A stretch of 64,000 bases of DNA. Origin: Galeruca laticollis. Its lineage: Eukaryota; Arthropoda; Insecta; Coleoptera; Chrysomelidae. Positions within the stretch are counted from its first letter, which is position 1. Every line of letters begins with the position of its first letter. Location: contig OY998175.1 in NCBI GenBank assembly GCA_963921935.1, forward strand, positions 163,368,809 to 163,432,808. Direction: 5' to 3'. Below are positions 59,902 to 64,000 of this stretch, piece after piece. The notes under the pieces were generated by a model that worked only from the letters and a program-made list of their open reading frames with translations, made no database searches and had not been told where the DNA came from. A program made the position numbers and the translations under genes.

Positions 59902-62402
59902 GAGGAGGGCGGGGCAAGATGAAGACGCGGGGTAAGATGGGAACCCACCGAATCTGACGAAGCAGGTAGTGACGTCTGTACGCAAATAGCTGGAACTAGT
60001 ATCTAATGACTTACAATGTACCTCTCTGTAACGAAAATTTCTGTAATAATAAACGAAGTTCACAGATTTTAGTTGGAAGTTAGATTTTAACAAATGCACA
60101 TGTGTGTTAAATAAATGTGTTACGTTTGTGCATCTGCTGAGAGTTTTATGTAAGTATTTATGCAAATGTATTTTGTGTTTGATGGTAGTTTAACTACTGT
60201 TGTTGACGATATCATACATTTAAAGTTTAATAATAATTTAATTATGGGAATCTTGTTTAACCTTTTGAACTCCTGTTGGGCAAGATGAGGTATTTTAGGA
60301 GGGGCAAGAAGGGATAGGGTCCCATCTTGCCCCGCAAAAAAGTAATAGTAATATTAAAGCAGACGTACTGTTTTTATTTCAGAAAATGGTGCGTACTCAT
60401 AAACGTGTATCAGAACGGGGAAAATGGAGTGAAGAGGACATTGTACAAGCAGTAGAGGCTGTAATCTCTGGTTAAATGGGATACAGGACCGCATCTACAC
60501 ATTTTGATGTACCAAAATCAATATTAGAACGTAAAACAAAACAAGCGAGGTTAAATACTACTCAAATTATAAAGCCGAAACTAGGCCCAGATAAATGCGT
60601 TTTCACACATCAAGAAGAGCGAGAGCTTGTTGACTACATAAAATTAATGGAATCGAGATTATTCGGAATAACCTGTGTTGAGCTAAGGCGGTTAGCTTTC
60701 CATCTTGCGGAAAAAAAAACAACACAATTTTAATAAAAGTAAAAATGAAGCTGGTAAAGATTGGATGACAGCTTTTTTAAGGCGACACCCAGACTTGTCA
60801 ATTAGGAAACTTGAAGCTACTTCCGCTGCAAGAGCGATAGGTTTCAATAAAGTGGCTATGGATGGATGTTACGATTTACTTAAACAACTGTTTGATAAGT
60901 ATAACTTTACCGCCGATAGAATATACTACTATGACGAGACAGGTGTTACAGTTGTGCCTAAAACCAAATCTAAGATATTGGCAACAAAAGGTTGGAAACA
61001 AGTTGGATTCCTCACATCGGCAGATAGAGGTGAAAACGTCACTGTGGAAATTTGTTGCAGTGTAGCAGGAGCTTATATGCCAGAGTAAGGATGAATCCAG
61101 AGTTTGTAAATGATGCTCCTCCTGCTGCGACAGCAGAATGTCATCCTAGTGGCTGGATACAAACTGAATTTTTTTTCAATTGGTTTACACACGCTTCACA
61201 GAATTTTTTGGTGCAACAAAGGATCGTCGTGTGCTACTCTTATTAGATGGACATTCTACTCAAATAAAAAATATTGTGTTTTCCTCCCCATTGCACACAC
61301 CGACTTCAGCCACTTGACATATGTTTCATGAAACCTTCAAGTGTCTATTATGATCAGGAGGTGAGTAATTGGCTTCGAAATCATCCATGGAGAGTTGTGA
61401 CCCTATATCAAATATCTAAGTTATTTGGAACGGCGTTTATACGAGCAGCGTCTATGTTAACAGCTGTAACTTCGTTTGAAAAAGCGGGAATTTTTCCATT
61501 CAACTTAAATAAATTCACAGATATTGACTTTGCACCATCCGAAACTACAAACAGACCCCATCAAACAGCTGAAGATGTCAATGTTTTAGAGTCTGAAATA
61601 CCTAATCAACCAAGAATAAAATTATCTGCAACAACAAAAATATTGATGATAATTTGGATCCTGAAGCACAAGAGTCTGATAATTTGCCACATCAATCCGT
61701 GAAAACACCACCTTTAACTCCCAATGTTATCCACACAACAGAAGCATCAATAGAAAAGCAGTTATCACTAACACCGTCAGTTTTGGAAAACTAATACACT
61801 GCATTTCAAATATCCTCGTCAAAGGATCTTGTTCCCATTCCACACATTGAAAACGAAAAACAGACGACAAAACGAAGAGTTGGGAAGAAAGGAAAATGTA
61901 TTGTCATAACAGAGTCACCGTACAAGAAGGAATTAGAGGAAGAATTGAAGCATAAAGAAGAGGAGCAACAAAAACGAGATATAAGAAAAATAAAAAAAAA
62001 ATTGAGCAAAGAAAAGACGGTAGTTAAAAGAAAAAGTTCCGAAAAAGGAAAACATTTAGTAAAGAAACGGAAATCTGAAACTCCTCTCCAAATTGTTAAA
62101 CGTCAGATTCTCCTTAATAATAGTCAACAGAAGAAAAACAAAACTATAGAGAGTGACTCATCTGGGGAAGACGAAGGAAACGTGGAAGATGATGACGAAG
62201 TACAACATATTTGTGCACTTCCTACTTTCGTAACAAATGTTTTTTACTATGTTATCGCTAAATTAAAAAAATATTAAACTGTATGTAAGTAGTGAATAAC
62301 ACATCAGCCTGTCCAATTGTTCAAATTTAAAATCGCTAATGCAGCAAACAACATATTGAGAAGCGATTAAAATTAGGGGGCCCATCGTGCCCCGCCCTCC
62401 CC
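59902..62402 (+). mobile_element. pogo-type element, 2.5 kb, TIRs and TA target duplication
   Basis: The left end GAGGAGGGCGGGGCAAGATG and the right end (complement GGGGAGGGCGGGGCACGATG) are inverted repeats. TA flanks both (59900-59901 and 62403-62404). Copies of GGGCAAGATG-like sequence recur inside the left end (59929, 60278, 60301 and inverted at 60322), probable transposase-binding sites. The transposase reads rightwards and is broken by stops. Confidence 0.92.
60386..62274 (+). pseudogene. pogo/CENPB-type transposase, disrupted
   Basis: A TTTTATTTCAG acceptor precedes the ATG at 60386, so a 5' UTR intron is likely. The N terminus MVRTHKRVSERGKWSEEDIV is a psq/HTH region, interrupted by TAA at 60473, then YRTASTHFDVPKSILERK. 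CENPB-type DNA binding follows, with a frameshift at about 60715, then WMTAFLRRHPDLSIRK. The DDE domain has IYYYDETGVTVVPK (Asp 1), LLLLDGHSTQIKN (Asp 2) and RLQPLDICFMKP (Asp 3), with shifts near 61085, 61235 and 61300. GIFPFNLNKF and a charged Lys/Glu tail (KHKEEEQQKRDIRKIKKK) lead to the stop at 62275. Confidence 0.92.
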
Positions 62403-63320
62403 TACCTCTAAATTTTCAGAAAACGTAGTAGAATATGAATATTGATGGATCCTCTATCTCATATATGGCAGAGCGGTATAACTCACCCCCTTAACCTGCA
62501 GTAACAAAAATGAAATAAAATAAGATTATCTGTACAAATTGTTGCATAATATAAAAACCTTTTTCCAAAGATAACAGATAATATCGCTTAAAAAGTGACA
62601 AGGGGGTAATTTTACCCCTTATGTCATAAAAAGGAAACCCTTAATCCATGTATATTCCAAAAATAACTATATTATTTTCAATTTTTACCCCGTGGCATTA
62701 GCAAACGAGCGTTATCGATTTAGTCCAAAACGGCCCGCATAGATGGTAAAATAGATCTGACCAAATGGTTACATAAAATACACATGAAAAGTATAAGGTT
62801 AAGTCATCATGCATTTGTTTAAGATTTGTAATAGGAAAAGAGCATTCACAAATAAAACAACTAAAAAAGTTAATATAAGCAGAGAGTAGTTTTATTGATA
62901 ATTACGATAGAGCATATGTCATAAGACTAAATCTTAATATTTGTATATTGAGAATATTCATTTATGGTTTCATCAACAGTTTTCTAAAATGAAAGCATGC
63001 ATTCATCAGCGCCGGTTAATGATATTTTGCGCCCTCGGCAAATATTTTTTTTTCGCCCCTTCCATCTATCTCCCCTCCTCGTTTTTCACACCTACAACAT
63101 ACGTAAAAGGTATATGTATGTACACAAGAAAAAATAGTCATAATAAGGTTTTATTTATTATTGAAAATAAATATATCAAGAAAAAAATTAAAAAGAATAC
63201 ATATAGAAAAAAAACGATTACGAGAAAGTTATGAGAGTGAGGACAAGGAGACAAACATTCTAATACTGTAGAACAATAATAGTATATTAAGTACCAAGTG
63301 TCAAAACGGTTACTTTAGTC
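62403..63320. other. spacer with possible MITE ends
   Basis: AAGGGGGTAATTTTACCCCTTA near 62600 is a near-perfect palindrome. CAGCGCCGGTTAATGATATT then TTGCGCCCTCGGCAAA near 63007 resembles the terminal repeats of some hAT MITEs, but no partner end was found. No gene is supported; the frame at 62941-63234 is low complexity. Confidence 0.4.
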
Positions 63321-63332
63321 AGGAGTTTTACT

Positions 63333-63412
63333 AGGCACGAGTGAAGCGAAGCGGAACGAGTTCCTTGTGAAACGAGCGACTAAAGACGTTTTTAACACGA
63401 GGTGCTTACTAT
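63333..63412. repeat. dyad element with CTTTAGTC/GACTAAAG ends
   Basis: CTTTAGTC (near 63334) pairs with GACTAAAG (near 63399) around a GC-rich centre containing GGCACGAGTGAAGCGAAGCG. It resembles the dyad at 28.9 kb in layout: outer arms, a GAGC-rich loop, then an AT-rich flank. Confidence 0.65.
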
Positions 63413-63618
63413 ACTTTTTCTTCGCCTGCGGGAAGGAAAACATTACATTATATTTGGATTATATTCATTACATGACGGACGATGACTGACAGCTGACTGA
63501 TAAATCAAATGACGCAGAATAACAAAATTATCAAGGAGCATGGAAATTTAACATACAAAAGATACACTTGATTTGACGTTTAAAAAACAAAAGATAAACG
63601 AGATGTGACTTTTCGCAT

Positions 63619-63638
63619 TTTAAACACTAGTGTTTAAA
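63619..63638. repeat. perfect 20-bp palindrome
   Basis: TTTAAACACTAGTGTTTAAA is its own reverse complement. It sits 200 bp downstream of the 63.3 kb dyad and may belong to the same element. Confidence 0.9.
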
Positions 63639-64000
63639 GAGTCGTTTTGTGCATGTCAAACCCGTGTTCAAAGTGCGGTTTTAGTAGCGGAAGTAGAAAA
63701 AACATATAAGAATTTAGAAATACCAATATGTAAGTGTATTATTTGAGATATTATCAAATAAAAACAATAATTGTTACTTATAAACTTTATTAATTGGAAC
63801 GAACATGTTTCTCTCTAAGTCTAAACTACATCATACGTCATCTGTCCAACCAGACATCTTGACAGTCCAAGACGCCAACCTTATTATTGCCAACTGTAAC
63901 ATAATAATTAACTATGCTACATCTCCCTCTGTTTAGTCTGTTTCAAACCAATCATTAAAATCAAGAATATACGATTTGAGATAATTAGGTTGCTTTCTTG
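63639..64000. other. terminal spacer, no gene seen
   Basis: AT-rich, with no coding or repeat signal beyond the preceding palindrome. Confidence 0.5.

Overview
The window reads as gene-poor, AT-rich nuclear DNA of an insect or close arthropod relative. The evidence is introns with GT/AG sites inside transposase genes, long (AT)n tracts, and a transposon mix typical of insect genomes: RTE, Jockey-type, LOA-type, Penelope, P, hAT-ZMYM, pogo and IS630/Tc1-like families, plus a PIF1 helicase relic. I cannot name the species; a beetle is only a guess. I see no rRNA gene, functional tRNA, CRISPR array or bacterial operon.

Only one gene looks like an intact host gene: a 570-residue, probably single-exon protein on the + strand at 19419-21131. 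It has a Ser-rich head, a hydrophobic membrane-associated stretch and a Rossmann/ATP-grasp-like body in which the usual catalytic positions look replaced. Every other sizeable coding stretch is a transposable element or a decayed piece of one.

Layout. 0-6 kb: (AT)n, a pogo-type remnant (- strand), a THAP/P-type remnant and a frameshifted two-exon THAP domain. 6.5-9.7 kb: a tRNA-like block followed by a near full-length but broken RTE element. 9.7-19 kb: AT-rich DNA with a foldback cluster at 14.1-14.7 kb and, at 16.5-17.3 kb, an inverted second copy of the THAP/P remnant. 19.4-21.1 kb: the host gene. 22.2-23.1 kb: a Penelope-like remnant. 23.7-27 kb: three blocks of degenerate or tandem repeats and a PIF1 helicase relic. 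27.2-30.9 kb: inverted repeats, dyad elements and a candidate solo LTR. 31-35.4 kb: a broken Jockey-type element and two short relics. 35.6-41.8 kb: a LOA-type element nested in a foldback element, with a 13-bp target duplication. 43.4-46.2 kb: a P element with terminal inverted repeats and an exact 8-bp duplication. 47.2-50.6 kb: a hAT-ZMYM element with terminal repeats and an 8-9 bp duplication. 52.1-54.3 kb: a 5'-truncated Jockey-type element with a 3' repeat array. 55.6-57.8 kb: a two-exon IS630/Tc1-like transposase pseudogene. 59.9-62.4 kb: a pogo-type element with TA duplication. The last 1.6 kb holds dyads and possible MITE ends.

The elements do not form a pathway. The window is best read as a stratified transposon graveyard. 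Target duplications and nesting allow part of the insertion order to be read: the foldback at 35.6-41.8 kb predates the LOA copy, and the P element took a further small insertion or replacement. I found no coherent unknown multi-gene system. The least explained items are the putative ATP-grasp pseudoenzyme, the family of long dyad elements, the pair of opposed sequences next to the PIF1 relic, and the tRNA-like head in front of the RTE.
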